From Rhodobacter sp. CZR27 (lineage in GTDB: Bacteria; Pseudomonadota; Alphaproteobacteria; Rhodobacterales; Rhodobacteraceae), in assembly GCF_002407205.1 (NCBI RefSeq), contig NZ_CP023548.1, forward strand, positions 2,504,501 to 2,568,500: a stretch of DNA of 64,000 bases, given 5' to 3'. Below the pieces are notes generated by a model. That model did no database searches, was not told the origin of the DNA, and saw nothing but the letters and a program-made list of their open reading frames with translations. How positions within the stretch are numbered: the stretch's first letter is position 1; each line of letters starts with the position of its first letter. Shown here in pieces: positions 28,563 through 37,597 of the stretch. A program made the translations under genes and the position numbers.

Positions 28563-28991
28563 TTACTGCGGCGGAACGCCGCCCTGGCTGTCGTCCGTGC
28601 CGTCCGGCTGCTCGGCACCCGGAACCATCGGAGCGGCGCCCTCGGTCGCAAGGCCGCCGGCCTGCGAGCCCGGATCGACCGGCGGGCTGGCGGCCGAGTC
28701 GTCCGCACCATCCGGGGTCTCGGCCCCCGGCACCTGCGGCTCGGCCGCAGGCGCGCCCGCCGCGCCGCCCGCTTCCGAGGTCGGATCGACCGGCGGGGCC
28801 GCCGTCGAGTCGTCGGTGCCGGCGGGGGTTTCGGCGCCCGGCACCGCAGGCGCGGTCGAGCCCGGAGGGCAGGTCACGGTCGCGCTGGGAACGCAGTCGG
28901 CGGTCGAGGTCTGGGCGACCGCCGCGACGGGGTGCAGCGCCATCAGGCCAAGCGTCAGGGCGGCGGTGGTCTGGAGCAGTCTGTGGCTCAT
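28563..28991 (-). CDS. Small exported protein with three tandem Pro/Gly/Asp-rich repeats
   Basis: The 142-residue protein has a signal peptide (MSHRLLQTTAALTLGLMALHPVAAVA) and a Cys pair (DCVPSATVTCPPG). About three copies of a 30-residue repeat follow, each opening VPGAETPxGxDDS and containing PPVDP and AGG; the last copy is cut short. Signal peptide and Cys-CPP segment resemble the N-terminus of the downstream OmpA-like protein, suggesting duplication. ATG 28991 has AAAGGA six bases upstream, as does its neighbour. Function unknown; probably periplasmic or surface-exposed. Confidence 0.8.
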   Translation of the reverse strand: MSHRLLQTTAALTLGLMALHPVAAVAQTSTADCVPSATVTCPPGSTAPAVPGAETPAGTDDSTAAPPVDPTSEAGGAAGAPAAEPQVPGAETPDGADDSAASPPVDPGSQAGGLATEGAAPMVPGAEQPDGTDDSQGGVPPQ

Positions 28992-29131
28992 CGTCTGTCC
29001 TTTCACGTCATTGATCCCGGCCCGCGGGCTCCGGATCGGCATGGCGCGACAACAGGCTGGGGCGCGAAGCGTTCCCGCGGCCACGGCGATGCCGCGATAA
29101 AACCTGTGTGAAACCCGGGGCAGGCTCCGAA

Positions 29132-30343
29132 TCAGCGGCGGCGGCCCTCGGGCCGGGAAAGGGCCTCTGCGAGGGCGTCGAGCGATGCCACCGAATGGGC
29201 CGCCCGGAGGCTGTCGACATGGGGCAGCATCGCCCGGATGCCGGCCGCCCGGGGCGCGAAGCCGTCCCAGCGCAGCAGCGGATTGAGCCAGATCAGCCGC
29301 CTCGTGGAAAGATGCAGCCGCTCCATCTCGCGCGCGAGCGCCTCGGGCGCACCCCGGTCAAGTCCGTCGGTGATCAGCAGCACCACGGCGCCCTGCCCCA
29401 GCACCCGGCGCGACCAGTCGCGGTTGAAGACGTGCAGGCACTCGCCGATCCGCGTGCCCCCCGACCAGTCCTGCGCCTCGGCCCCGGCGGCGGCCAGCGC
29501 GGCATCCACGTCGCGCGTCCGCAAGTGGCGGGTGATGTCGGTCAGCCGCGTGCCGAAGGTGAAGGCATGGACCCGCGCCCAGCCCTGCCCCTTCCGGTTC
29601 GCCACCGCGTGAACGAAATGCAGGACAAGCCGCGAATAGCGCGACATCGACCCCGAGATGTCGCAGAGCACGACGAGGTTCGGCCAACGTTCGGTCGGCC
29701 GCCGGCGGGCAATGGCGGCGACCTCTCCGCCCTGCCGCAGCGCAAGCCGCAGGGTGCGGCGCAGGTCGGGCCGGCTGCCCGAGACCGCCGCCACCACCCG
29801 CCGCGAGGCGATGGGCGGCACCGGCAGCGTGAGCCGCGACAGCATCCGCTTGGCCGCCTCGATCTCGGAGGTGGACATCTGCTCGAAGTCGAGCCGCTTC
29901 AGCCGCTCCTCCTCCGAGACGGTCTCGGCCGCATCGATCTCGATCAGGCTTTCCTCGCCCGCCTCCTCGCGCTGCTCGGGGCGGGCGGCCCCGTCGAGCA
30001 ACGCCTCGGCGGCGCGCTTCTCGGCGGGCTCCGGTGGCCGGTCCTCCTGCAGGCCGCGCAACTGCGGCAGCAGCAGGCTCATCATGTGCTCGAGGAACTG
30101 CGGATCGCGCCAGTAGAGCCGGAAGACCTGCGCGAAGACGGCCCGGTGTTCGGGGCGCGAGACGAAGCAGGCGTGGAGCGTCCAGTAGAAATCCTCGCGC
30201 GAGGTGAAGCCCGCGGCCTCGACGGCGCGGATCGCGTCGATCACCCGGCCCGAGCCGATCGGCAGCCCCGCCTTGCGCAGCGCGCGGGCGAACCACAGGA
30301 TGTTCTGCCCCAGACGTCCCTCGGGGGAAGCAAGCGTCTCCAT
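29132..30343 (-). CDS. CoxE-like VWA domain protein
   Basis: The 403-residue protein has an N-terminal helical region, an acidic middle (about residues 110-155) and a C-terminal VWA domain. The metal-site motif is LCDISGSMSRYSRL (DxSxS) near residue 228, with a LLITDGLDRG segment near residue 328. CoxE-type proteins work with a MoxR/CoxD ATPase to mature metalloenzymes, best known for assembling the Cu-S-Mo centre of CO dehydrogenase. The ATPase gene is directly upstream, 34 bases away. GGAAGGG precedes ATG 30343. Confidence 0.88.
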   Translation of the reverse strand: METLASPEGRLGQNILWFARALRKAGLPIGSGRVIDAIRAVEAAGFTSREDFYWTLHACFVSRPEHRAVFAQVFRLYWRDPQFLEHMMSLLLPQLRGLQEDRPPEPAEKRAAEALLDGAARPEQREEAGEESLIEIDAAETVSEEERLKRLDFEQMSTSEIEAAKRMLSRLTLPVPPIASRRVVAAVSGSRPDLRRTLRLALRQGGEVAAIARRRPTERWPNLVVLCDISGSMSRYSRLVLHFVHAVANRKGQGWARVHAFTFGTRLTDITRHLRTRDVDAALAAAGAEAQDWSGGTRIGECLHVFNRDWSRRVLGQGAVVLLITDGLDRGAPEALAREMERLHLSTRRLIWLNPLLRWDGFAPRAAGIRAMLPHVDSLRAAHSVASLDALAEALSRPEGRRR

Positions 30344-30377
30344 GGCTCAGCCCTTCCGGCGCCGGGCCGGCCGGCCC

Positions 30378-31292
30378 TCAGACCGGGGCAAAGTCGCGCC
30401 GGGCCTCGTCCAGCAGGCGCCGGGCTTCCGATCCCTGAACCTTCTGGATGTCGTCCTGATACTTCAGCAGCGCGCCCAGCGTGTCGGCGATCACCTCGGG
30501 CGAAAGCTGGATCACGTCGAGCGCGAGCAGGCACTTCGCCCAGTCGATCGTCTCGGCGACGCCCGGCTTCTTGAACAGGTCCTCGCGGCGCAGGCGCTGG
30601 ACGAAGGCCACGATCTCGCGGCTGAGCGCCTCCTGCGCCTCGGGGGCGCGGGCGGCGAGGATGGCGTATTCACGCTCGAAACTCGGGTAATCGACCCAGT
30701 GATAAAGGCAGCGCCGCTTCAGCGCGTCATGCACCTCACGGGTGCGGTTCGAGGTCAGGATCACGATCGGCGGCTCCGGCGCGCGGATCGTGCCCAGCTC
30801 GGGGATCGTCACCTGAAAGTCCGACAGGGCCTCCAGCAGGAAGGCCTCGAAGGGCTCGTCGGTGCGGTCCAGCTCGTCGATCAGCAGCACCGGGGGGCCG
30901 CCGTCCTGCGGGCGCATCGCCTGCAAGAGCGGCCGTTCGATCAGGTAGTCCTCGGTGAAAAGCTCGGCCTTCAGCGCGTCGCGGTCGGCGCCGCCCGAGG
31001 CTTCGGCGGCACGGATCGCGATCATCTGGGCGGCGAAGTTCCAGTCGGCCACCGCCGAGGCCGCATCCAGCCCCTCATAGCACTGCAGCCGGATCAGCCG
31101 CCGCCCCAGCGCCGCCGCCAGCGCCTTGGCGATCTCGGTCTTGCCGGTGCCGGCCTCGCCTTCAAGGAACAGCGGGCGGCCCAGCTTCAGGGCGAGGAAG
31201 GTCACCGTCGCCAGCGCGCGGTTGCTGACATAGCCCTGCCCGGCAAGAAGCTCGGCGGTGGCGTCGATCGAGGCGGGCAGAAGGTGGGACAA
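30378..31292 (-). CDS. MoxR-type AAA+ ATPase (CoxD-like)
   Basis: The 304-residue ATPase has Walker A GEAGTGKT (residues 45-52), Walker B VLLIDELDRTDE near residue 137, sensor 1 VILTSNRTRE and an arginine-finger region RRCLYHWVDYP. It partners the VWA protein encoded next as a MoxR-VWA chaperone pair. The start is TTG 31292, with GGAG seven bases upstream; the in-frame ATG at 31412 would add 40 residues of unconserved sequence. It is the first gene of a minus-strand run that reaches the MoeA-like gene. Confidence 0.9.
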   Translation of the reverse strand: MSHLLPASIDATAELLAGQGYVSNRALATVTFLALKLGRPLFLEGEAGTGKTEIAKALAAALGRRLIRLQCYEGLDAASAVADWNFAAQMIAIRAAEASGGADRDALKAELFTEDYLIERPLLQAMRPQDGGPPVLLIDELDRTDEPFEAFLLEALSDFQVTIPELGTIRAPEPPIVILTSNRTREVHDALKRRCLYHWVDYPSFEREYAILAARAPEAQEALSREIVAFVQRLRREDLFKKPGVAETIDWAKCLLALDVIQLSPEVIADTLGALLKYQDDIQKVQGSEARRLLDEARRDFAPV

Positions 31293-31501
31293 GGCAGGTC
31301 TCCGGGTTGCGGGCCGAGGTTGACCGAGGCGGGCCGCGGCGGTCAAGCGGGCCGCGGCCGGTCTGCGACCAAGGTCGGGCGGGCCCTCGGATGCCCCCAC
31401 AACATTTGTCACGCTTTTGCCGCATTGACCGCATCAACTGGCCACCCCGCTCGGGCAGACGGAAGTTTCCCCAGTGGCACGAAGATCCGAGCCTCCGAGA
31501 A

Positions 31502-32446
31502 ATGACATCCGACCTGTCTCCCGATCCGCGCCTGCTTCGCGACGCCTCGTCCGCCACGGACCGTGGAAGCTGGCTGGAGCTGGTCGACCGCATCGGCGAC
31601 GAGGTCGGCTATTTCCAGAGCCTCGGACCCCGGCACTGGGCCTTCTTCCGCGACGACGGCCCGATCCTCGTGGTCAGCTTCGAGACGCTGGAGGCGATCC
31701 GCGCGCAGGGACCGGGGCAGTTGCCGCTGGGCGATTGCGTGGCGCGGGCCGAAGGCTGGTCGCATCTCTGCCTGATTGCGGATGGCGAGACGTGGTATCG
31801 CGATGCGGCCGTCCACCGCTACTTCGACCGGCTGGTGGACGACGCCTTCTTCGAGGATTTCGACCGTATCGTGTTCTATGGCGCGGGGATGGGCGGCTAT
31901 GCCGCCTGCGCCTTCTCGCCCACGGCGCCGGCGGCGACAGTGATCGCGGTCACACCTCGCGCCACGCTCGAACCGGCCGTCGCGGGATGGGACCCCCGGC
32001 ATCGGACGCTGCGGCGGCTCGATTTCACCGACCGCTACGGCTATGCGCCGGACATGGTCGAGGGCACGGGCGAGGTCTTCCTGCTTTTTGATCCGGCCGA
32101 GCCGCTGGACGCGATGCATGCCGCCCTGTTCCGCGGGCCGCATGTGCACCTGCAACGCCTGCGCAACGTCGGATCACCGCTGGAAGCGGCCCTGTTGCGC
32201 ATGGGCCTCGTCGGGCCCCTGATCGCGGCGGGGGCCCGGGGGACGCTCGGTCCGGGACGGGTGGCGCGGCTGTGGCGGGCGCGACGCGACGACATCGACT
32301 ATGTGGTGCACCATCTGGCGCTGAACGCCGGCAGACCGCGGCGGGCGCGCAAGGTGCTCAACACCGCCGAGCGGACGTTCGACGCGGCCGAGTTGCGCGA
32401 GCGGCTTCTGGACCTGCACAGGCGGCTCAGTCAGGGCCGGGGCTGA
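31502..32446 (+). CDS. Alpha/beta-hydrolase-like protein with no nucleophile
   Basis: The 314-residue protein has a hydrolase-like core with a nucleophile-elbow segment IVFYGAGMGGYAACAF near residues 124-138. Residue 129, where Ser would stand in GxSxG, is Gly. An early segment HWAFFRDDGPILVVSFE and a C-terminal helical region (HLALNAGRPRRARKVL) flank it. I do not recognise a named family with confidence. It may be a non-catalytic binding protein. The ribosome-binding site is weak (GAGA). It is convergent with, and overlaps by 16 bases, the HD-domain gene. Confidence 0.72.
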   Translation: MTSDLSPDPRLLRDASSATDRGSWLELVDRIGDEVGYFQSLGPRHWAFFRDDGPILVVSFETLEAIRAQGPGQLPLGDCVARAEGWSHLCLIADGETWYRDAAVHRYFDRLVDDAFFEDFDRIVFYGAGMGGYAACAFSPTAPAATVIAVTPRATLEPAVAGWDPRHRTLRRLDFTDRYGYAPDMVEGTGEVFLLFDPAEPLDAMHAALFRGPHVHLQRLRNVGSPLEAALLRMGLVGPLIAAGARGTLGPGRVARLWRARRDDIDYVVHHLALNAGRPRRARKVLNTAERTFDAAELRERLLDLHRRLSQGRG

Positions 32447-32937
32447 GACCGGGCCAGCGCCGCCCGGGCGGTCTCTGCCGCCTCGTCGAAGCCGCGGGAC
32501 AGGACGGGATCGACCGCGCGGCAGGCCGCGGCCACCCGCTCGGCCTTGTGCAAATAGGCCGCCAGCGCCTCGCGGTCCCATTCGCCGGGCGGGCTGGAGG
32601 TGAGCGCCGCGAGATTGGCCGCCTTGTCCGCAAGACGCAGCCGGCAGGCGGCGGGAGACAGGCTGTCGCTTTCCGAGGGATCGGTGACCTCCGCGACCAG
32701 CCGGGCGACATCCTGGCCGAAGAGCGCGGCAATCTGCTCGGGCGTCGCACCGGCCTTCTCGACCGTGTCATGCAAGAGCGCCGCGATCACCAGCGTCTCG
32801 TCCGCCGCCCCGCTCAGCGAGGCGCGCAGCGCCACGTCGATGACGTGGTTGATGTAGGGGTGGCCCTCGTGGCCCTTCTGCCGCGCCCCGGCATGCAGGC
32901 GGGCGGCGAAGGCGCAGGCTTCCAGCAGTCTTTGCAT
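32431..32937 (-). CDS. Small HD-domain hydrolase, Mesh1/RelA-SpoT-HD-like
   Basis: The 168-residue single-domain protein contains GHEGHPYINHVIDVA (His near residue 31), AALLHDTVEKAGAT (HD near residues 56-57) and AEVTDPSES near residue 84, the pattern of the (p)ppGpp hydrolase HD domain of SpoT and Mesh1. No synthetase or TGS domain is present. It could be a small alarmone hydrolase or another metal-dependent nucleotide phosphohydrolase. AAGGAGG lies seven bases before ATG 32937. It is divergent from pyrC. Confidence 0.8.
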   Translation of the reverse strand: MQRLLEACAFAARLHAGARQKGHEGHPYINHVIDVALRASLSGAADETLVIAALLHDTVEKAGATPEQIAALFGQDVARLVAEVTDPSESDSLSPAACRLRLADKAANLAALTSSPPGEWDREALAAYLHKAERVAAACRAVDPVLSRGFDEAAETARAALARSQPRP

Positions 32938-33032
32938 CGGGATCCTCCTTCCGCCGCAACGTGTGGCAACGCCTCGCGTTCCCGGGCAGCGACTCACTGG
33001 AAATGCGCGGGCCGATGCAGTAGGCGGCTGGC

Positions 33033-34073
33033 ATGACCCAGAGCCTGACCCTCCGCCGCCCCGACGACTGGCACCTCCACCTACGCGACGGCGCGATGCT
33101 CGAGGGCGTCCTGCCGGAAAGCGCGCGCCATTTCGCCCGCGCCATCGTGATGCCGAACCTCGTGCCGCCGGTGGTGACGGGCGCGCAGGCCGCGGCCTAC
33201 TGCGAGCGCATCCTGGCCGCGCTGCCGGAAGGCGCGCGGTTCGAGCCGCTGATGACCCTCTACCTCACCGAAACCACGGACCCGGCCGATGTCCGGGCCG
33301 CCGCGGCCTCGGGGCTGGTCAAGGCGGTCAAGCTCTACCCGGCCGGCGCCACGACGAACTCGGCCTCAGGGGTGCGCGACTTCGACCGCGTGCGCGGCGT
33401 GCTGGAAACGATGGCCGAGATCGGTCTGCCCCTTTGCGTCCACGGCGAGGTGACGGACCCGGCGGTGGACATCTTCGACCGCGAGGCGGTGTTCCTCGAC
33501 CGGGTGCTGGACCCGATCCGGCAGGCGACGCCCGGGCTGCGGGTGGTGCTGGAACATGTGACGACGGCCGAGGGGCTGGACTACGTGCGCGGCGGCGGGC
33601 CAGGCATTGCCGGCACGCTGACCACCCACCACCTGATCATCAACCGCAACCACATCCTCGCCGGCGGCATCCGTCCGCATTACTACTGCCTGCCGGTCGC
33701 GAAGCGCGAAACGCACAGGCTCGCGCTGCGCAAGGCCGCCACCTCCGGCGAGGGCTGCTTCTTCCTCGGCACCGATTCCGCGCCGCATGTGGACAGCACC
33801 AAGGAGGCCGCCTGCGGCTGCGCCGGCTGCTTCACCGCGACGAACACGATGTCCATCCTCGCCCATGTGTTCGAGGAGGAAGGCGCGCTTGACCGGCTGG
33901 AGGGCTTCGTCTCGCTGCACGGGCCGCGGTTCTACGGCCTGCCCGCCAACGAGGAGCGCATCACCCTGCGCAAGGGCGAGCCGCTCGCGCTGCCGGCGAA
34001 GATCCTGACCGGGGCCGGTCCCGTCACCCTGTTCGACCCGGGTTTCCCGCTGCTCTGGCATGTCGAGACCTGA
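33033..34073 (+). CDS. pyrC: Dihydroorotase
   Basis: The 346-residue zinc enzyme of pyrimidine synthesis closes carbamoyl aspartate to dihydroorotate. It is the class II PyrC type: DWHLHLRDG near residue 13 (two Zn His), [12 protein letters not shown] near residue 97 (carboxylated Lys), CVHGEVT and EHVTTAEG (Zn His), and FLGTDSAPH near residue 246 (catalytic Asp). All ligands are present. pyrE follows after 86 bases, giving two steps of the pathway together. Confidence 0.96.
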   Translation: MTQSLTLRRPDDWHLHLRDGAMLEGVLPESARHFARAIVMPNLVPPVVTGAQAAAYCERILAALPEGARFEPLMTLYLTETTDPADVRAAAASGLVKAVKLYPAGATTNSASGVRDFDRVRGVLETMAEIGLPLCVHGEVTDPAVDIFDREAVFLDRVLDPIRQATPGLRVVLEHVTTAEGLDYVRGGGPGIAGTLTTHHLIINRNHILAGGIRPHYYCLPVAKRETHRLALRKAATSGEGCFFLGTDSAPHVDSTKEAACGCAGCFTATNTMSILAHVFEEEGALDRLEGFVSLHGPRFYGLPANEERITLRKGEPLALPAKILTGAGPVTLFDPGFPLLWHVET

Positions 34074-34159
34074 GGCCCGCCACCGCCCGTCCGGGCAATC
34101 CGCCTTGCCGCGACCTGCCCCAACGGGCAATGGACGCCCCTGACCAGAGGACGATCCCC

Positions 34160-34858
34160 ATGATCCCCACTTCCTTTCCGCCGCGCGAGGAGATCGCCCG
34201 CCTGACGGCGCGGATGCTGCTCGAGATCCAGGCGGTGCACTTCCGCCCGCGCGAGCCGTTCACGCTGGCCTCGGGCCTGCCCTCGCCCACCTACATCGAC
34301 TGCCGCAAGCTGATCTCGTATCCGCGCATCCGCTCGACGCTGATGGATTTCATGGCGATGACGGTGCTGCGCGACGCGGGCTTCGAAGCCTTCGACAACG
34401 TGGCGGGCGGCGAGACCGCAGGCATCCCCTTCTCGGCGATGATCGCCGAGCGGCTGGCGCTGCCGATGACCTATGTGCGCAAGAAGCCGAAGGGCTATGG
34501 CCGCAACGCCCGCATCGAGGGCGTGATGACCGAAGGCCAGCGCGTGCTGCTGGTCGAGGACCTGACCACCGACGGCGGCTCGAAGCTTTCCTTTGTCGAT
34601 GCGATCCGCGAGACGGGCGCGACCTGCGCCCATACGGCCGTGATCTTCTACTACGGCATCTTCCCCGAAACGATCGGCCGGCTTGAGGCGCATGGCGTCA
34701 CGCTGCACCACCTCTGCACCTGGTGGGACGTGCTGGCCGAGGCGCGCGCCTCCGGCACCTTCGACGATGCGACGCTGGCCGAGGTCGAGAGCTTCCTGTC
34801 CAATCCCCGCGACTGGCAGGACGCGCGGAAACCGGCCGACGCTCATCCAAAGCGCTGA
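34160..34858 (+). CDS. pyrE: Orotate phosphoribosyltransferase
   Basis: The 232-residue enzyme joins orotate with PRPP to form OMP. It has the PRPP loop [14 protein letters not shown] near residue 130, a catalytic-loop segment [17 protein letters not shown] near residue 105 and [13 protein letters not shown] near residue 38. ATG 34160 is chosen with AGAGGA eight bases upstream; ATG 34130 would add ten residues. It is longer than E. coli PyrE (213 residues), with an added C-terminal tail as in other Rhodobacterales. Confidence 0.95.
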   Translation: MIPTSFPPREEIARLTARMLLEIQAVHFRPREPFTLASGLPSPTYIDCRKLISYPRIRSTLMDFMAMTVLRDAGFEAFDNVAGGETAGIPFSAMIAERLALPMTYVRKKPKGYGRNARIEGVMTEGQRVLLVEDLTTDGGSKLSFVDAIRETGATCAHTAVIFYYGIFPETIGRLEAHGVTLHHLCTWWDVLAEARASGTFDDATLAEVESFLSNPRDWQDARKPADAHPKR

Positions 34859-35118
34859 AGCCCGACCTGGGGAAAACCGGGGGCCGCCGCCGGCAGAATC
34901 GCCACAGGCTGCGATTTGCGGCTGCGCGGCCCGCCAGATGTGGTAGCCTTTCCGGGCGTCGAAACGATCCACAGCCTGTCCACAGGCTTCAGGCGGCACG
35001 ATCCCCGGAGCTATACCCCCTGCCCCGTCCTGCCGTTTGGGAGTATGACGTTGCACCGCACCAAGGGCGCCCGAAAAAGATGGCGCCCGTCGAACGAGAG
35101 CAGAGAGGGCAGAACCGA

Positions 35119-36609
35119 ATGAACGAGGTCAGGGCACTTCGCGAACCTCAGCCGGAGAAGACCCCGGAAGCGCTTCCGCACAACATCGAGGCCGAGCAGC
35201 AGTTGCTGGGCGCGATCCTGACCAACAACGACATCTTCGACCGCATCGCCTCGGTGATCCGGGCCGAGCATTTCTTCGATCCGGTGCACCAGCGCATCTT
35301 CGAGATCGCCGCGGCGCGGATCCAGAAGAACGCGCTCGCCTCGCCGGTGACGCTGAAGGCGTTTCTGGAAGAGGACGCGGGGCTGAAGGAACTGGGCGGC
35401 CCGGCCTATCTGGTCCGCCTCGCGGGCGCCGCGATCTCGGCCTTTGCCGCGCGCGACTACGCCCAGATGATCTATGACCTTGCCGTGCGGCGCGAGTTGA
35501 TCGGGCTGGGCCGCGACATCGCCGCCAAGGCCGCGCGGGTCGATGTGACCTCCGAGCCGAAGGAGCAGATCGTCGAAGCCGAGCAGAAGCTTTACCGTCT
35601 GGGCGAGCAGGGCCATGCCGAGCGCGGCTTCCAGAGCTTCCTGAAGGCGGTGACGGATGCGGTGAACGTGGCCAACGCCGCCTATCAGCGCGACGGCGGG
35701 CTTGCCGGCATCTCGACCGGGCTTGCCGATCTGGACAAGAAGCTCGGGGGACTGCATCCCTCGGACCTGCTGATCCTTGCGGGGCGGCCCTCGATGGGGA
35801 AGACCTCGCTGGCCACCAACATCGCCTTCAACATCGCCAAGGCCTACCGGCGCGGCCGGCTGCCCGACGGGTCGGAAGGCTCGGTCGAGGGCGGCGTCGT
35901 TGGCTTCTTCAGCCTCGAGATGAGCGCCGAGCAGCTGGCCGCGCGGATCCTGTCGGAAGCGGCCGAGGTGCCCTCGGAGCAGATCCGCCGGGGCGACATG
36001 ACCGAGGCCGAGTTCCGCCGTTTCGTCGAGGCCGCGAAGGCGCTGGAGGCCTGCCCGCTCTACATCGACGACACGCCGGCGCTGCCGATCAGCCAGGTCG
36101 CGGCGCGGGCGCGGCGGCTGAAGCGGACGCATGGCCTCGACGTGCTGATGGTGGACTACCTGCAGCTGCTGAAGGGCTCGGGCGGATCGCGGGACAACCG
36201 GGTGCAGGAAGTCTCGGAGATCACGCAAGGCCTGAAGGCCATCGCGAAGGAGCTGAACATCCCCGTGGTGGCGCTGTCGCAGCTGTCGCGTTCGGTCGAA
36301 AGCCGGGACGACAAGCGGCCGCAGCTTTCCGACCTGCGCGAGTCGGGCTCGATCGAGCAGGACGCCGACGTGGTGATGTTCGTGTTCCGCGAGGAATACT
36401 ACCGCGAGCGCGAGAAGCCGGGCGACCACGAGATGGAGAAGATGGCTCAGTGGCAGGCCATCATGGAACAGGTGCACGGCAAGGCCGAGGTGATCATCGG
36501 CAAGCAGCGCCACGGGCCGATCGGCTCGGTCGAGCTGAGCTTCGAGGGCCGCTTCACGCGGTTCGGAAATCTGGTCCGGCCCTGGCAGCAGGGCATCGAG
36601 AGCTACTGA
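35119..36609 (+). CDS. dnaB: Replicative DNA helicase DnaB
   Basis: The 496-residue hexameric helicase of the replication fork has an N-terminal collar domain (HNIEAEQQLLGAIL near residue 22, about residues 20-130), a linker, then the RecA-like domain. That domain has Walker A GRPSMGKTS near residue 222, Walker B VLMVDYLQLL near residue 348, SQLSRSVESRDDKRPQLSDLRESG and the arginine-finger region HGPIGSVELSFEG. An ATG 39 bases upstream is in frame, but ATG 35119 has a GAGGG site and the family N-terminus. No intein is present. Confidence 0.96.
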   Translation: MNEVRALREPQPEKTPEALPHNIEAEQQLLGAILTNNDIFDRIASVIRAEHFFDPVHQRIFEIAAARIQKNALASPVTLKAFLEEDAGLKELGGPAYLVRLAGAAISAFAARDYAQMIYDLAVRRELIGLGRDIAAKAARVDVTSEPKEQIVEAEQKLYRLGEQGHAERGFQSFLKAVTDAVNVANAAYQRDGGLAGISTGLADLDKKLGGLHPSDLLILAGRPSMGKTSLATNIAFNIAKAYRRGRLPDGSEGSVEGGVVGFFSLEMSAEQLAARILSEAAEVPSEQIRRGDMTEAEFRRFVEAAKALEACPLYIDDTPALPISQVAARARRLKRTHGLDVLMVDYLQLLKGSGGSRDNRVQEVSEITQGLKAIAKELNIPVVALSQLSRSVESRDDKRPQLSDLRESGSIEQDADVVMFVFREEYYREREKPGDHEMEKMAQWQAIMEQVHGKAEVIIGKQRHGPIGSVELSFEGRFTRFGNLVRPWQQGIESY

Positions 36610-36626
36610 GGCGGAGGTGCCGGCGC

Positions 36627-36645
36627 CGGGGGCATCGAGCCCCCG
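36627..36645. terminator. GC hairpin between convergent dnaB and tauE-like genes
   Basis: CGGGGGC (36627-36633) and GCCCCCG (36639-36645) form a 7-bp stem around ATCGA, 18 bases after the dnaB stop. No T-run follows, so termination is likely but not certain. Confidence 0.45.
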
Positions 36646-36720
36646 CCCCCGGCGCTGCCGCGGAAGGCCCGACAGTTGACGCCCGCCAAGGTCGATGCGG
36701 CGTCGGCCGGACGGAAAGCG

Positions 36721-37539
36721 TCAGTAGCCGGCGGCCTTGCGCAGCATGTTCAGCGCCACGATCATGATGAAGACGGCAAATACGCGCTTCAGCGGGCCCG
36801 GGTCCATGGCGTGGGCGAGGCGCACGCCAAGCGGCGCGGTGATCAGCGTCATCGCGATGGTGACCGCGAAGGCCGGCAGGTTGACCGCTCCGACCGTCCA
36901 GGGGGGCGCGACATCGACCGGCGTCAGCAGGAAGATCGCCGCCGACGGCAGGGCGATGATGACGCCGAAGCCCGCCGCCGTGGCGACCGCGCGATGGATC
37001 GGCACGCTGTAGAGGCTCATCAGCGGCACGCCGAAGGTGCCGCCGCCGATTCCCATCAGGACCGACAGGAAGCCGACCGACCCGCCGATGGCCGCGCGCT
37101 TCGGCCCGTCCGGCATCGCCTCGCCCAGCCGCCAGTTGGCGCGGCCGAAGGCCATGTAGAGCCCGACCAGCACGCCGACGCCGCCGAAGATCGCCTGCAG
37201 CACCGTCGAGCGCAGGCTGGACGCGACGAGGACGCCCGCCACCGCGCCGAGGGCGATCCAGAGACCCCAGCCGCGCAGGATCCCGAGATCCACCGCGCTC
37301 TTGCCGTGATGGGCATGGACCGAGCGCAGCGAGGTCACGATGATGGTGGCGAGCGAGGTCGCGAGGCAGACCCGCATCAGCGCCGGACTCTCGTAGCCCA
37401 GCACCTCGAAGGCGTAGTAATAGGCTGGCACGAGGATCAGCCCGCCGCCCACGCCGAGAAGGCCGGCAATGACGCCGGCGAAGGCCCCGATGGCGAGCAG
37501 CAGGGCGAGCATCGGCAGCAGGATCGACAGTTCGGGCAT
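36721..37539 (-). CDS. TauE/SafE family sulfite/organic-anion exporter
   Basis: The 272-residue inner-membrane protein has about eight helices in two homologous halves. Each half opens with a glycine-rich GxGGGx motif: GLLGVGGGLILVP near residue 29 and LMGIGGGTFGVPL near residue 162. This is the TauE/SafE signature. Members export sulfite, sulfoacetate or other small anions. Substrate cannot be read from sequence, and no sulfonate-degradation gene adjoins it. It is convergent with dnaB. Confidence 0.9.
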   Translation of the reverse strand: MPELSILLPMLALLLAIGAFAGVIAGLLGVGGGLILVPAYYYAFEVLGYESPALMRVCLATSLATIIVTSLRSVHAHHGKSAVDLGILRGWGLWIALGAVAGVLVASSLRSTVLQAIFGGVGVLVGLYMAFGRANWRLGEAMPDGPKRAAIGGSVGFLSVLMGIGGGTFGVPLMSLYSVPIHRAVATAAGFGVIIALPSAAIFLLTPVDVAPPWTVGAVNLPAFAVTIAMTLITAPLGVRLAHAMDPGPLKRVFAVFIMIVALNMLRKAAGY

Positions 37540-37597
37540 GACCGGGCCTTTCGTTCAGCGCCCCGCCATAGCCTGCCGATGTCCGAAGCGCCAGAGA

